A DNA stretch of 64,000 nucleotides from Nocardioides marinisabuli (GTDB lineage: Bacteria; Actinomycetota; Actinomycetes; Propionibacteriales; Nocardioidaceae). Below are positions 1 to 9,573 of this stretch, in pieces; positions within the stretch are counted from its first letter, which is position 1; each line of letters begins with the position of its first letter. The position numbers and the translations under genes are program-made. The notes below the pieces were generated by a model. The model was given only the letters and a program-made list of their open reading frames with translations, had not been told where the DNA came from and did no database searches. Where the stretch lies: the NCBI RefSeq assembly GCF_013466785.1, contig NZ_CP059163.1, positions 2,604,001 through 2,668,000 on the forward strand, in the 5' to 3' direction.

Positions 1-124
1 TCAGGAAGCGGGGCGTGCCGGGCATGGGGCCATGCTCCCACCTGGCGGCCCGCGACGGCGCAGCCCACCCCGGGCTGTGGAGAAGCAGGTGAGAGAGCGC
101 GCCCGAGTGGGCATGATGCCCGCC

Positions 125-838
125 GTGACGACCGACCAGCAGACCAGCAGCGCGCCGACCGCCGCCGGCGCCGTCCCCGGCGCGACCCCCGGCGCCGTCC
201 CCAGCGCCGTACGGGCCGGGCGCCCCGGGTGGCGCGACCCGCGGCTGTGGGTCGGCGTCGCGCTGGTCGCGGCCTCGGTGGTGCTCGGTGCCCGCCTGCT
301 CGCGGCCGCCGACGACATGGTGACCGTGTGGTCGGCGGGCAGCGACCTGGGGGTGGGTCAGCGCCTGGAGCCCGACGACCTGGTCGCCCAGCGGGTGCGC
401 TTCGACGACGCGCTGGCCCTGGAGGGCTACCTCGGCGCCGACGACGAGCTGCCCGCCGACGCGACGCTGCTGCGGCCGGTGGCGGCCGGCGAGCTGGTGC
501 CCGCGGCCGCGCTCGGCTCGGCGCAGGACTCCGGGCGCGTCGAGCTGCCGCTCTCGGTCGACCCCGAGCGCCTGCCCGACCTCGGTGCCGGGATGACCGT
601 CGACGTCTACCTGCTGGCCACCGGTCGCGACGCCGACGGGCGCAAGGTCGAGCTCGACCCCGGGCCGGTGCTCGCCGACGTGACCGTCGTCGACGCCAGC
701 ACACCCGACGGCGGCTTCGGCTCCTCGGGGCAGCGACGGGTCGTGGTCGCGGTGCCCGAGGACGACGCCGACGCCTACGTCGCGCTGCTCGGCCGGCTCG
801 GCGAGCCCACGGTCCTCGTCTCGCGGGCCCAGCAGTGA
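125..838 (+). CDS. SAF-domain protein, CpaB-like pilus assembly factor
   Basis: Protein of 237 aa with an Ala/Pro-rich N-terminus, one membrane helix at about residues 41-60, and an SAF-type domain starting near residue 66 (GVGQRLEPDDL is the typical start of the second strand). CpaB/RcpC proteins take part in Flp (tad) pilus assembly; in an organism without an outer membrane the partner is unknown. GTG at 125 is preferred to upstream ATGs because a -10-like CATGAT lies 7 nt before it, as in a leaderless transcript. The stop overlaps the GTG of the CpaE-like gene by 4 bp, so the two are translated together. Family call is by motif and context. Confidence 0.75.
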   Translation: MTTDQQTSSAPTAAGAVPGATPGAVPSAVRAGRPGWRDPRLWVGVALVAASVVLGARLLAAADDMVTVWSAGSDLGVGQRLEPDDLVAQRVRFDDALALEGYLGADDELPADATLLRPVAAGELVPAAALGSAQDSGRVELPLSVDPERLPDLGAGMTVDVYLLATGRDADGRKVELDPGPVLADVTVVDASTPDGGFGSSGQRRVVVAVPEDDADAYVALLGRLGEPTVLVSRAQQ

Positions 839-2220
839 GCCCAGCGGCCGGCCCGGGGGTGGGGCCGGGGGTGGGGTCCGAGCCGGTCGTCGTGCTGGTG
901 GCCGCCGCCGGCGCGGCCTGGGAGTCCACGGCCGTGGAGGCGCTCAACGCCCGCAGCGGCGTGGTGCTGCTCAAGCGCTGCGTCGACGTCGACGACCTGC
1001 TGGCCGCCGCGTCGGCCGGGCAGGCCGACGCGGCGGTGCTCGGGCTCGACGCGCACGGCCTCGACGCCGCGGCCGTCGACCTGCTGCGCCGCTACCGGGT
1101 GCGCCCGGTCGCGGTGGTGCCCGCCTCGGTGGCCCCCGACACCGCCAGGCTGCGGGCCTCGCGCATCGGGGTGCGCACGCTGGTGCCCGAGGGACGCGTC
1201 GACACGGTCGCCGACGCGGTCACCGCGCCCGAGGCGAGCCCGGAGCCGACCCGCGTGGCCGACCGGGCGGCGTACGCCGGCGGGCCGGGCGCCCCGCCGC
1301 CCCCGGGCCCGCCGAGCGGACCGCCGCGGGTGCTGGCCCCCCTCGACGCCGAGGGGAGCCAGGACGCCGACGGGGCTCCCGCACCCGGGCGGGTGCTGGC
1401 CGTGTGGGGCCCGGCCGGGGCTCCCGGTCGCAGCACCGTCGCCGTGGCGCTGGCCTCCGAGCTGGCCCGCCGCCGCAGCACGACGATGCTGGTCGACGCC
1501 GACCCGCAGGCCGGCAGCACCGCCCAGCAGCTCGGTGTGCTTGACGAGGTCTCGGGGCTGCTGGCCGCGGCCCGGCTGGCCACGGCCGGCGTGCTGGAGG
1601 AGCGGCTGGCCTCGGTGCAGCGGGCCCTCGGGCCGCACCTGCGGGTGGTGACCGGGCTGCCGCGCTCGGACCGGTGGAGCGAGGTGCGCGCCGGCTCGCT
1701 GGAGCTCCTGCTCGAGCTGGGCCGCGAGCAGGGCCACGTGGTGGTCGACACCGGCGCCTCGCTGGAGGACGACCCGGCCGCCGACCTGGGCGGCCGGCCC
1801 GGCCGCAACGCGCTGACCCTGGGTGCGCTCGACGTCGCCGACGAGGTGCTGGTGGTGGGCACCGCCGACCCGGTGGGGCTCTCGCGGCTGGCCCGGGGGC
1901 TGGTCGAGCTGGGGGAGCGCTGGCCGGGCACCCCGGTGCGGGTGGCGGTCAACCAGATGCGACCCACCCTGGGCTGGACCCGCGAGGAGGTCGCCTCGAT
2001 GGTGCACGGCTTCGTGGCCCCCGCCTCGCTGCACTTCCTGCCCGAGGACCGTGCCGGTGTCGACCGGGCCCTGGTGGCCGGGCGCACCCTGCTGGAGAGC
2101 GGCGAGTCGCCGCTGACCCGCGCGGTCGCCGAGCTGGCCGACGCCCTGGTCGGGGCGGCGCCGGCCGCGGCGCCCGCCGGGCTCAGGCAGCGAAGAGGAG
2201 GAAGAGCCCGCCGGCGGTGA
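835..2220 (+). CDS. CpaE-like P-loop ATPase (ParA/MinD superfamily), degenerate Walker A
   Basis: 461 aa. Residues 1-125 look like a receiver-like N-terminal domain, followed by a Pro/Gly-rich linker and a MinD/ParA-type ATPase from about residue 185. The P loop reads GPAGAPGRST, so the usual Lys of GKT is Arg; the switch region LVDADPQAGST and the VVDTGASLEDD strand are recognisable. CpaE proteins place tad pilus machinery in the cell. The gene begins inside the stop of the CpaB-like gene (GTGA overlap). Its last 38 bp overlap the 3' end of the convergent membrane-protein gene. The rest of the tad cluster is 43 kb away. Whether ATP is hydrolysed is doubtful from sequence alone. Confidence 0.75.
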   Translation: MSPAAGPGVGPGVGSEPVVVLVAAAGAAWESTAVEALNARSGVVLLKRCVDVDDLLAAASAGQADAAVLGLDAHGLDAAAVDLLRRYRVRPVAVVPASVAPDTARLRASRIGVRTLVPEGRVDTVADAVTAPEASPEPTRVADRAAYAGGPGAPPPPGPPSGPPRVLAPLDAEGSQDADGAPAPGRVLAVWGPAGAPGRSTVAVALASELARRRSTTMLVDADPQAGSTAQQLGVLDEVSGLLAAARLATAGVLEERLASVQRALGPHLRVVTGLPRSDRWSEVRAGSLELLLELGREQGHVVVDTGASLEDDPAADLGGRPGRNALTLGALDVADEVLVVGTADPVGLSRLARGLVELGERWPGTPVRVAVNQMRPTLGWTREEVASMVHGFVAPASLHFLPEDRAGVDRALVAGRTLLESGESPLTRAVAELADALVGAAPAAAPAGLRQRRGGRARRR

Positions 2221-3556
2221 AGCCGACCATCAGCAGCAGCAGCGGCAGCTGGCCGGTGAGCTGGTGGCGCTTGGGCAGCAGCGAGATCGCCCGGTCGTGG
2301 GCGGCCACCACCGCGACCACGTGACCCAGCACGACCCCCAGCACCTTCAGGTTGGCCAGCAGCGTGGGGTGGTAGGAGAGCCAGTAGTTGACGCTCCAGT
2401 CGCCGGTGCCGAGGTGGTCGGCGCCGGTGCTCATCGGGTCGCTGGCCTTGATCAGGGTGTCCTGGCCGACCTCGAGCCAGTACGACAGGTAGTGCGCGGC
2501 GATGTAGCCGACGATGATCGGGATCATCGTGTGCGCGAACTGCGAGGGCAGGTGCCGGCGCCGCTGGCCGTGGCCGACCCCGGTCAGCATGGTGCCCAGG
2601 GCGAAGAGCAGCCCGACCCCGCCGCAGAAGACGAGCAGCGCGATGTTGTCGGCCACGGTGGCCGCCCAGTCGCGGCTGGCGATCGCGTCGGTGTTGAGCA
2701 GGAACCGCACCCAGGTCGGCGACTCGCGGAAGGAGTCGAAGCCGGTGCTGCCGAAGAGCACCGCGACCACCGCCACCAGCCCGGGGCGCACCTCGGTGGT
2801 GGCCAGGTTGGCCAGCGGCGAGCGGACCGCGACCCGCCCGTCGCGCTCGCCCCACACCGACAGCTTGGCGACCAGCGAGGAGTAGACCTCGAAGGGGTCG
2901 GCCCGCTCGAACCAGGTGTCGCCGAAGAGCGCACCGCCCAGGAGCATCACCGCGACGTACACCGACGCCCACAGGCGCACCGGGCCCAGCTCGGTGGAGT
3001 AGGGGTAGACCAGCTCGAGCCAGACGAACGCGAACAGGCCCAGCGCGGCCGGCCAGTAGCCGAGGCGGGCCGGGTAGGCCAGCACGCCGCGGGCGGGGTC
3101 GGAGCCCGAGACCTTGGCCAGCAGCAGGTGGAAGGTGCGCACCGGGCTGACGGCCTTCCAGACCGGGCCCAGCAGCAGGGAGGCCGGCACGAGGCCGACC
3201 CACAGCCACACGTAGAACATCCCGAAGAACGGGTTGGTCAGCAGGTCCTGGCCCGCGACCGCGGCCAGCGCGGCCCAGCCGAAGAACAGCAGGCCGACGA
3301 CCCGCAGCGCGCCACGCCAGAGCGCCGAGTCGAGGACGTCCTGCAGCGCGTCGGGCAGCAGGTGGCCCCCGCGCGGCGGCACGTCCTGGGAGGCGTAGCG
3401 CGGGGTGCGCCAGGCCAGGGCCAGGACGGTGAAGGAGATGGTCAGCGCCGCGACGGCGCCGGCGATGGCCAGCTCCGGCGAGATCGGCAGGTCCTTGGCC
3501 CCGCCGATGCCGTGCGCCTCGACCGTGCGCGCCGCGTCGTCCAGCCTCAGCCCCAC
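2183..3556 (-). CDS. Multipass integral membrane protein of unknown function
   Basis: 457 aa, GTG start, roughly ten hydrophobic helices spread over the whole length and ending LLLLLMVGFTAGGLFLLFAA. There are no motifs I can tie to an enzyme; His residues occur in or near helices (AHTMIP, SYHPTLL, GHVVAVVAAHD), which could bind metal or haem, but that is a guess. The start codon lies one base after the stop of the cupredoxin lipoprotein gene, so the two form an operon. This pairing hints at a copper- or redox-linked membrane function. The 3' end overlaps the CpaE-like gene on the other strand. Confidence 0.6.
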   Translation of the reverse strand: MGLRLDDAARTVEAHGIGGAKDLPISPELAIAGAVAALTISFTVLALAWRTPRYASQDVPPRGGHLLPDALQDVLDSALWRGALRVVGLLFFGWAALAAVAGQDLLTNPFFGMFYVWLWVGLVPASLLLGPVWKAVSPVRTFHLLLAKVSGSDPARGVLAYPARLGYWPAALGLFAFVWLELVYPYSTELGPVRLWASVYVAVMLLGGALFGDTWFERADPFEVYSSLVAKLSVWGERDGRVAVRSPLANLATTEVRPGLVAVVAVLFGSTGFDSFRESPTWVRFLLNTDAIASRDWAATVADNIALLVFCGGVGLLFALGTMLTGVGHGQRRRHLPSQFAHTMIPIIVGYIAAHYLSYWLEVGQDTLIKASDPMSTGADHLGTGDWSVNYWLSYHPTLLANLKVLGVVLGHVVAVVAAHDRAISLLPKRHQLTGQLPLLLLMVGFTAGGLFLLFAA

Positions 3557-3557
3557 G

Positions 3558-3944
3558 TCAGGAGACTTCGAGCTGGACGATCAGCTGGTCGGGGTCGTGC
3601 GCCTCGACCTCGACGACACCGGGACGCTCGAAGGTCAGCGTCTCCTCGGTGGTGCCCTCGGTGTAGTCGAAGGTGACCTCGGGGGTCGAGTGCACGTGCA
3701 CCGAGCCGGCGACGTCGGAGGTGACGGTGAAGACGACCTCGTCGCCGACCCCGACCTCGATCCGGTCGCCCTTGGGGGTGATCGCCCCGTCCTCGACGGT
3801 GATCTCGATGGCGACGGGCTCCTGGGCGCCGTCGGCGCCGCTGTCGGGCTCCTCGGAGCCGCAGGCGACCAGCGCCAGGGGCAGCACGAGGGCGGCCAGG
3901 GCGGCCAGGCCGCGGGACGAGGGACGGGTCGGGACGCGGTGCAT
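3558..3944 (-). CDS. Secreted lipoprotein with cupredoxin-like domain
   Basis: 128 aa. The signal peptide ends in a lipobox (LALVACGS), so the protein should be lipid-anchored on the outer face of the membrane. The remaining 95 residues form a short beta-sandwich of the cupredoxin_1 type (PKGDRIEVGVGDEVVFTVTSD...GSVHVHSTPE). The His pair in VHVHS sits where one expects a metal ligand, but a full Cys/Met/His type-1 copper set is not visible. The ATG at 3944 is preceded by GGAAGAG. It is the first gene of a pair with the membrane protein downstream. Divergent to the WS/DGAT gene across 94 bp. Confidence 0.75.
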   Translation of the reverse strand: MHRVPTRPSSRGLAALAALVLPLALVACGSEEPDSGADGAQEPVAIEITVEDGAITPKGDRIEVGVGDEVVFTVTSDVAGSVHVHSTPEVTFDYTEGTTEETLTFERPGVVEVEAHDPDQLIVQLEVS

Positions 3945-4038
3945 GAGGCTCTTCCTGTCGTGGCCGGTCGGCCGCGGGGGGTCGTCTCTGACAGAATCCC
4001 ATGCACGACAAGGGCGACGGCGAGAGGGGCCCCACCAG

Positions 4039-5481
4039 ATGACCACCCGGGTGCAGGCGCGCGACCTGGCCTTCCTGGCCGAGGAGACACCCTCGACGCC
4101 GCGTCACAACGCCACCGTGGAGGTCTTCGAGCCCGGTGCGTCCGGCTTCGACCACGAGCAGCTGCTCGCGCTCATCGAGGACCGCATCTCCTTCGTGCCG
4201 CGCTACCGCCAGCGGCTGCAGGCGGTCCCGGGGCGGCTGGCCAACCCGGTCTGGATCGACGACCCCGACTTCGACCTGGGCTACCACGTGCGCCGCTCGG
4301 CGCTACCGCGCCCCGGCACCCCCGAGCAGCTGCGCGAGCTGGTGGCCCGCATCGTCTCGCGGCCGCTCGACCGCTCGAAGCCGCTGTGGGAGGTGTACGT
4401 CGTCGAGGGTCTGGCCGACGGCCGGGTCGCGCTGCTCTACAAGGCCCACCAGGCCCTGGTCGACGGGGTCGACACCGTCGACCTGGCCCAGGTGCTGCTC
4501 GACACGTCGCCCGAGCCCAAGCTGCTCGGCGGCGACGACTGGGACGCCTGGAAGCGGCCCTCGGTGCCGAGCCTGGTGGCCGGTGCCGTGCGTGACAACC
4601 TGACCCGCCCCGACGTGCTGGGCCAGACGCTGCGCAGCACCTCCGCCGCGCTGGTGCGCGGCGCCGACGCCGCCGGCGAGCGCGCCGGCCAGGTGCTCGG
4701 CGCGCTCACCGGCCGCGGCGGCGAGCGGGAGACCCCGATCAGCGGCCGGCACTCCCAGCAGCGTCGCGTGGTGTCGGTGCACACCACCCTGGCCGACCAC
4801 CAGCGCATCCGCGACGGGCACGGCGGCACCGTCAACGACGTGGTGCTCGCCACGGTCTCCGGCGGGCTGCGGGCCTGGCTGATGACCCGGTCGGAGTCGA
4901 TGGCCGGGCTGCGGCGCGTGCGGGCGGTCGTGCCGGTCTCGGTCATCGACAGCGAGCTGGAGGCGACCTCCCTGGGCAGCCAGATCGCCGCCCACGTGGT
5001 CGACCTGCCGGTGGGCGAGCCCAGCGCCGTGGTGCGGCTGCACCAGGTCTCCTACTCCTTCCAGAGCCACGCCGAGACCGGCCGGGGCGTGGCCGCCAAC
5101 CGCCTCGCCGGCATCGCCGGCTTCGCCCCGAGCACCTTCCACGCCATCGGGTCACGCGTCGCGGCCTGGGAGGCCGGGCGCGGCGCCCAGCTGATCGTCA
5201 CCAACGTGCCGGGCCCGCAGTCGCCGCTCTACGCCGCCGGGGCGCGGATGGTCGAGACCTACCCGGTCCCGCCGCTGCTGCCCGGCCACCTGCTCGCCAT
5301 CGGCGTGACGTCGTACGACGGGCAGGTCTCCTACGGCATCACCGCCGACCGCGACAAGGTGCCCGACGCCGACGTGCTGGGCCAGTGCCTGGCCGAGGCC
5401 CTCGACGAGCTGCTCGACACCGTCTCCGGGGTCCGCCCGCGCGCGCCGCGCGGTCGCCGCAAGAAGAGCGTGAAGCGCTGA
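4039..5481 (+). CDS. WS/DGAT family O-acyltransferase with altered active-site motif
   Basis: 480 aa, the normal length for wax ester synthase/diacylglycerol acyltransferases, which join fatty acyl-CoA to long alcohols or diacylglycerol for storage lipid. Family landmarks: PLW-type motif (SKPLWEVYVVEG, about 114-124), active-site region at 135-143, and NDVVLATVSGGLR near residue 266. The catalytic HHxxxDG is here HQALVDG (His137, Gln138, Asp142): the second His, regarded as the general base, is Gln. Activity is therefore uncertain. ATG 4039 follows a GAGAGGGG ribosome site. The stop overlaps the next ATG (TGATG), implying coupling with the small protein downstream. Confidence 0.85.
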   Translation: MTTRVQARDLAFLAEETPSTPRHNATVEVFEPGASGFDHEQLLALIEDRISFVPRYRQRLQAVPGRLANPVWIDDPDFDLGYHVRRSALPRPGTPEQLRELVARIVSRPLDRSKPLWEVYVVEGLADGRVALLYKAHQALVDGVDTVDLAQVLLDTSPEPKLLGGDDWDAWKRPSVPSLVAGAVRDNLTRPDVLGQTLRSTSAALVRGADAAGERAGQVLGALTGRGGERETPISGRHSQQRRVVSVHTTLADHQRIRDGHGGTVNDVVLATVSGGLRAWLMTRSESMAGLRRVRAVVPVSVIDSELEATSLGSQIAAHVVDLPVGEPSAVVRLHQVSYSFQSHAETGRGVAANRLAGIAGFAPSTFHAIGSRVAAWEAGRGAQLIVTNVPGPQSPLYAAGARMVETYPVPPLLPGHLLAIGVTSYDGQVSYGITADRDKVPDADVLGQCLAEALDELLDTVSGVRPRAPRGRRKKSVKR

Positions 5482-5822
5482 TGACCCGCCTCTACCTGCC
5501 CTCGAGCCTGGAGCTGCTGGCGCGCCTGCACGCCGGCGAACCCCTCACCACCGACACCGCCGTCGAGGCCGACGACGACAGCGAGGACGCCGAGTACGCC
5601 GCGCTGCTCGAGGCCGCCGAGGCCTCCGCCGGCATCGTCGGCGCCGGCCGGCGCCGGGTCGTGGTCGTGGCCGAGGTGGCCCGCCGCGGCGACCCGGTCA
5701 CGGTGCGCGAGGTGGCCGCGGTGCACGTCGACACCGAGGAGGGCGCCGCCCCCGACGACGACCTGGCGTGGTTCGCGACCCAGGAGATCGGTCAACTGGT
5801 CCAGGGGGCCCCGGGCGCCTAG
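5481..5822 (+). CDS. Small conserved actinobacterial protein (DUF6912-like)
   Basis: 113 aa, acidic, no signal peptide and no membrane helix. It begins MTRLYLPSSLELLARLHAGEP, a pattern I associate with the actinobacterial DUF6912 family, followed by a Glu/Ala-rich helix and two beta strands (RRVVVVAEVARRG, VREVAAVHVDTEE). No catalytic motif is evident. Its ATG overlaps the stop of the WS/DGAT gene, so it is probably co-translated. Its TAG stop is embedded in the -10-like TAGGGT of pruA. Function unknown. Confidence 0.7.
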   Translation: MTRLYLPSSLELLARLHAGEPLTTDTAVEADDDSEDAEYAALLEAAEASAGIVGAGRRRVVVVAEVARRGDPVTVREVAAVHVDTEEGAAPDDDLAWFATQEIGQLVQGAPGA

Positions 5823-5825
5823 GGT
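5820..5825 (+). promoter_or_regulatory. -10-like hexamer for leaderless pruA transcript
   Basis: TAGGGT ends 6 nt before the pruA ATG at 5832 and overlaps the stop codon of the preceding gene. The spacing fits transcription starting at or next to the A of the start codon. No convincing -35 is visible. Confidence 0.5.
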
Positions 5826-5831
5826 CGGGCC

Positions 5832-7470
<1,639 letters not shown>

Positions 7471-7481
7471 GGCCCACGACG

Positions 7482-7519
7482 ACGAGCGCCCCGCCCGGGA
7501 GACCGGGCGGGGCGCTCGT
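7482..7519. terminator. Perfect 17-bp stem-loop, bidirectional terminator
   Basis: Arms 7482-7498 and 7503-7519 are exact reverse complements with a GAGA tetraloop. It lies between the convergent ends of pruA (7470) and the small secreted peptide gene (7534). No T tract follows on either strand, which is common in high-GC actinobacteria. Confidence 0.8.
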
Positions 7520-7533
7520 GCGTCACGAGTGGA

Positions 7534-7686
7534 TCAGCCGGGCAGGCACTGGCTGCCGGCCTGGCCCTGGCCGTTGATCGAGATGTCGTAGTCGATGCAG
7601 ATGCTCGCGGCCGAGGCCGGAGCGGTTGCGGCGACCAGCGAGAGACCGAACGAGAGGGCGAGGACGGCGACGAGGCGCTTGGCCAT
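7534..7686 (-). CDS. Small secreted peptide precursor (50 aa)
   Basis: Begins MAKRLVAVLALSFGLSLVAA, a clear Sec signal peptide ending at about TAPASA-A (residues 26-27). The mature part is only about 24 residues, acidic and Gly/Gln-rich, with two Cys (ICIDYD and SQCLPG) that could form a disulphide. A good ribosome site (GGAAAGGTGG) precedes the ATG at 7686, and a strong terminator lies just past the stop, which together argue that this is a real, expressed gene. No function can be assigned; an extracellular structural or signalling peptide is possible. Confidence 0.7.
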   Translation of the reverse strand: MAKRLVAVLALSFGLSLVAATAPASAASICIDYDISINGQGQAGSQCLPG

Positions 7687-7765
7687 GTCGGTACCACCTT
7701 TCCGAGACGTGGCCGGACCCGAGCGACCCGGCCTTGCCCCGGTGAACGAACGGTGCGGCGTCAGG

Positions 7766-8836
7766 TCACGCCTCGAGCGCGGGGTAGTCGGTGTAGCCCT
7801 CGGCGCCCCCGCCGTAGAAGGTGGCGGCGTCGGGCTCGTTGAGCCCGGCACCCTCGGCCCAGCGGCGCGGCAGGTCGGGGTTGGCGATGAAGAGCCGCCC
7901 GACCGCGACCGCGTCGGCGAGGTCCTTGTCGAGGATCTCCTGGGCCGACTCGGCGGTGGTGACCTCGCCGAAGCCGTCGTTGGCGAGCACGACGCCACCG
8001 AAGGTCGAGCGGAGGTCCTGCACCAGGTCGAGGCGGGGGTCGGCCAGGATGCTGAGGTAGGCCAGGCCGAGCGGCGCGAGCTGCTCGACGAGGTGGGTGT
8101 AGGTCGCCTGCACGTCGGCGGCGTCCTCCTCGGTGGCGCCCTGGATGTTGTGCGCGGGGCTGATCCGGATGCCGACCCGCTCGGGGCCGACGGCCTCGGC
8201 CACGGCCCGGGTCACCTCGACGGCGAAGCGGGCGCGGTTCTCGGGGGAGCCGCCGTACCGGTCGTCGCGGGTGTTGGAGCCCGGGGCCAGGAACTGGTGG
8301 ATGAGGTAGCCGTTGGCGGCGTGCACCTCGACGCCGTCCAGCCCGGCCTCGACGGCGTTGCGGGCCGCCCGGGCGATGCCCTGGACGACGTCGGGGATCT
8401 CGTCGGTGGTCAGCGCCCGCGGGGTCGGGTGCGGCTTGGCGCCCGTGGCGGTGAACATCTCGCCGGGGGCGGCGATGGCCGAGGGGGCCACGACCTCCTG
8501 GCCGCCGGTGTTGTCGGGGTGGGCGATGCGCCCGGCGTGCATCAGCTGGGCGACGATCCGTCCGCCGCGCTCGTGCACGGCGTCGGCCACGCGGCGCCAG
8601 CCGGCGAGCTGCTCGGGGGAGTGGAAGCCGGGGGTGTTCGGGTAGCCCTGGCCCTCGGCGGTGGGCTGGCTGCCCTCGGTGATGATCAGCCCGGCGGAGG
8701 CGCGCTGGGCGTAGTACTCGACCTGCAGGTCGCCGGGCACCGTGCCGGTGGCGCGGTTGCGGGTCAGCGGCGCCATCACGAGGCGGTTGGGCATCGTCAG
8801 GGCGCCGGCGGTCAGGGGCTCGAAGAGGGAAGGCAT
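7766..8836 (-). CDS. Alkene reductase, Old Yellow Enzyme family (NemA-like)
   Basis: 356 aa FMN-dependent TIM barrel. It starts SLFEPLTAGALTMPNRLVMAPLTRNRA, typical of the class I OYE N-terminus; the substrate-anion binding pair is in HAANGYLIHQFL, followed by SNTRDDRYGGS, and the FMN phosphate loop is AVAVGRLFIANPDL. These NADPH-dependent enzymes reduce activated C=C bonds or nitro compounds, usually in detoxification. Start ATG 8836 matches the family N-terminus. Stands alone: convergent with nothing upstream, and the small membrane protein gene is divergent at 8903. Confidence 0.9.
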   Translation of the reverse strand: MPSLFEPLTAGALTMPNRLVMAPLTRNRATGTVPGDLQVEYYAQRASAGLIITEGSQPTAEGQGYPNTPGFHSPEQLAGWRRVADAVHERGGRIVAQLMHAGRIAHPDNTGGQEVVAPSAIAAPGEMFTATGAKPHPTPRALTTDEIPDVVQGIARAARNAVEAGLDGVEVHAANGYLIHQFLAPGSNTRDDRYGGSPENRARFAVEVTRAVAEAVGPERVGIRISPAHNIQGATEEDAADVQATYTHLVEQLAPLGLAYLSILADPRLDLVQDLRSTFGGVVLANDGFGEVTTAESAQEILDKDLADAVAVGRLFIANPDLPRRWAEGAGLNEPDAATFYGGGAEGYTDYPALEA

Positions 8837-8902
8837 GTCTGTCCCAACCGGCCGGGGTGCCTGCCGCATTCCGCCACCCAGGGGTGAGCGACAATGGTCA
8901 CG

Positions 8903-9106
8903 ATGACGACCCAGATCCACCTGGTGGCCCTCCACCTCGGTGCCCTGCACCCCGTGGAGCGCGCACTGACTCTGGCACTGGCCTTCGGGCCGTTCGTGGT
9001 GCTCGGCGTGGTGGTCTGGTGGCGCTCGCGCCACGAGCAGGACGAGCACGACGACGGGCACGGCCCGGTCGAGCTGCCCGAGGACCCGGTTCAGCGCGAC
9101 AGGTAG
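8903..9106 (+). CDS. Small single-pass membrane protein
   Basis: 67 aa when started at ATG 8903 (70 aa from ATG 8894). A hydrophobic helix (TLALAFGPFVVLGVVVWW) is followed by a His/Asp/Glu-rich tail (RHEQDEHDDGHG), which could bind metal ions. GACAAT lies 7 nt before 8903, the leaderless layout used by many genes here, which decides the start. The last 16 bp overlap the convergent DUF2505 gene. No homologous family is recognised; small size keeps confidence moderate. Confidence 0.5.
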   Translation: MTTQIHLVALHLGALHPVERALTLALAFGPFVVLGVVVWWRSRHEQDEHDDGHGPVELPEDPVQRDR

Positions 9107-9573
9107 TCGCGCCCCACCTTGTGCTCCACCCGCAGCGCCTTGCGCAGCATCTCGGTCACCAGGCCCTCGACCTTCCCGCCGACCAGCGGGATCGAGACCT
9201 TGACGGTCAGGTCGACGGTCTCGGTGGTCACGCCGTCGCGCTCCACCAGCGTGATCGTGCCGCGCATGTCGCCGGGCTTGCCGGGGATCGTCATCGTCAC
9301 CTCGCCCGCCTCGGGGCCGGTCCAGCGCTCCTCCTGCACGATCGTGATCTCGTCACCGATCAGCTTCTTGGCGAACGACGGCACGCCGGCGGCGTCCTGG
9401 ACCTGCTCGACGCGCACCTCGAGCACGTCGCCGGAGGAGTCCACGCGCACGTCGTGGCGCAGCACCCGCTGCCGCTCGCAGACCTCCTCGCGGAACGCCG
9501 GGTCGGCCAGCATCGCCGCGACCGCGGCGAGGGGGGCGTCGTACGCCAGCTCCTCGACCAGGCGCTTCGACAT
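9091..9573 (-). CDS. DUF2505 family protein (second copy)
   Basis: 160 aa, no signal peptide. DUF2505 proteins are actinobacterial and predicted to have an SRPBCC/START-like fold; the pattern LAYDAPLAAVAAMLADPAFREEVC ... VEQVQDAAGVPSFAKKLIGDE matches. Ligand unknown. Its ATG overlaps the TGA of the upstream paralogue (TGATG). The two proteins share the same order of motifs, including ending IPLVGGKVEGLV, so they arose by tandem duplication but have diverged widely. Confidence 0.8.
   Translation of the reverse strand: MSKRLVEELAYDAPLAAVAAMLADPAFREEVCERQRVLRHDVRVDSSGDVLEVRVEQVQDAAGVPSFAKKLIGDEITIVQEERWTGPEAGEVTMTIPGKPGDMRGTITLVERDGVTTETVDLTVKVSIPLVGGKVEGLVTEMLRKALRVEHKVGRDYLSR

Noticed and set aside
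23-36. Short inverted repeat GCATGG-n2-CCATGC at the window start
   Set aside because: Too short and without context; no adjacent gene end can be confirmed at the edge.
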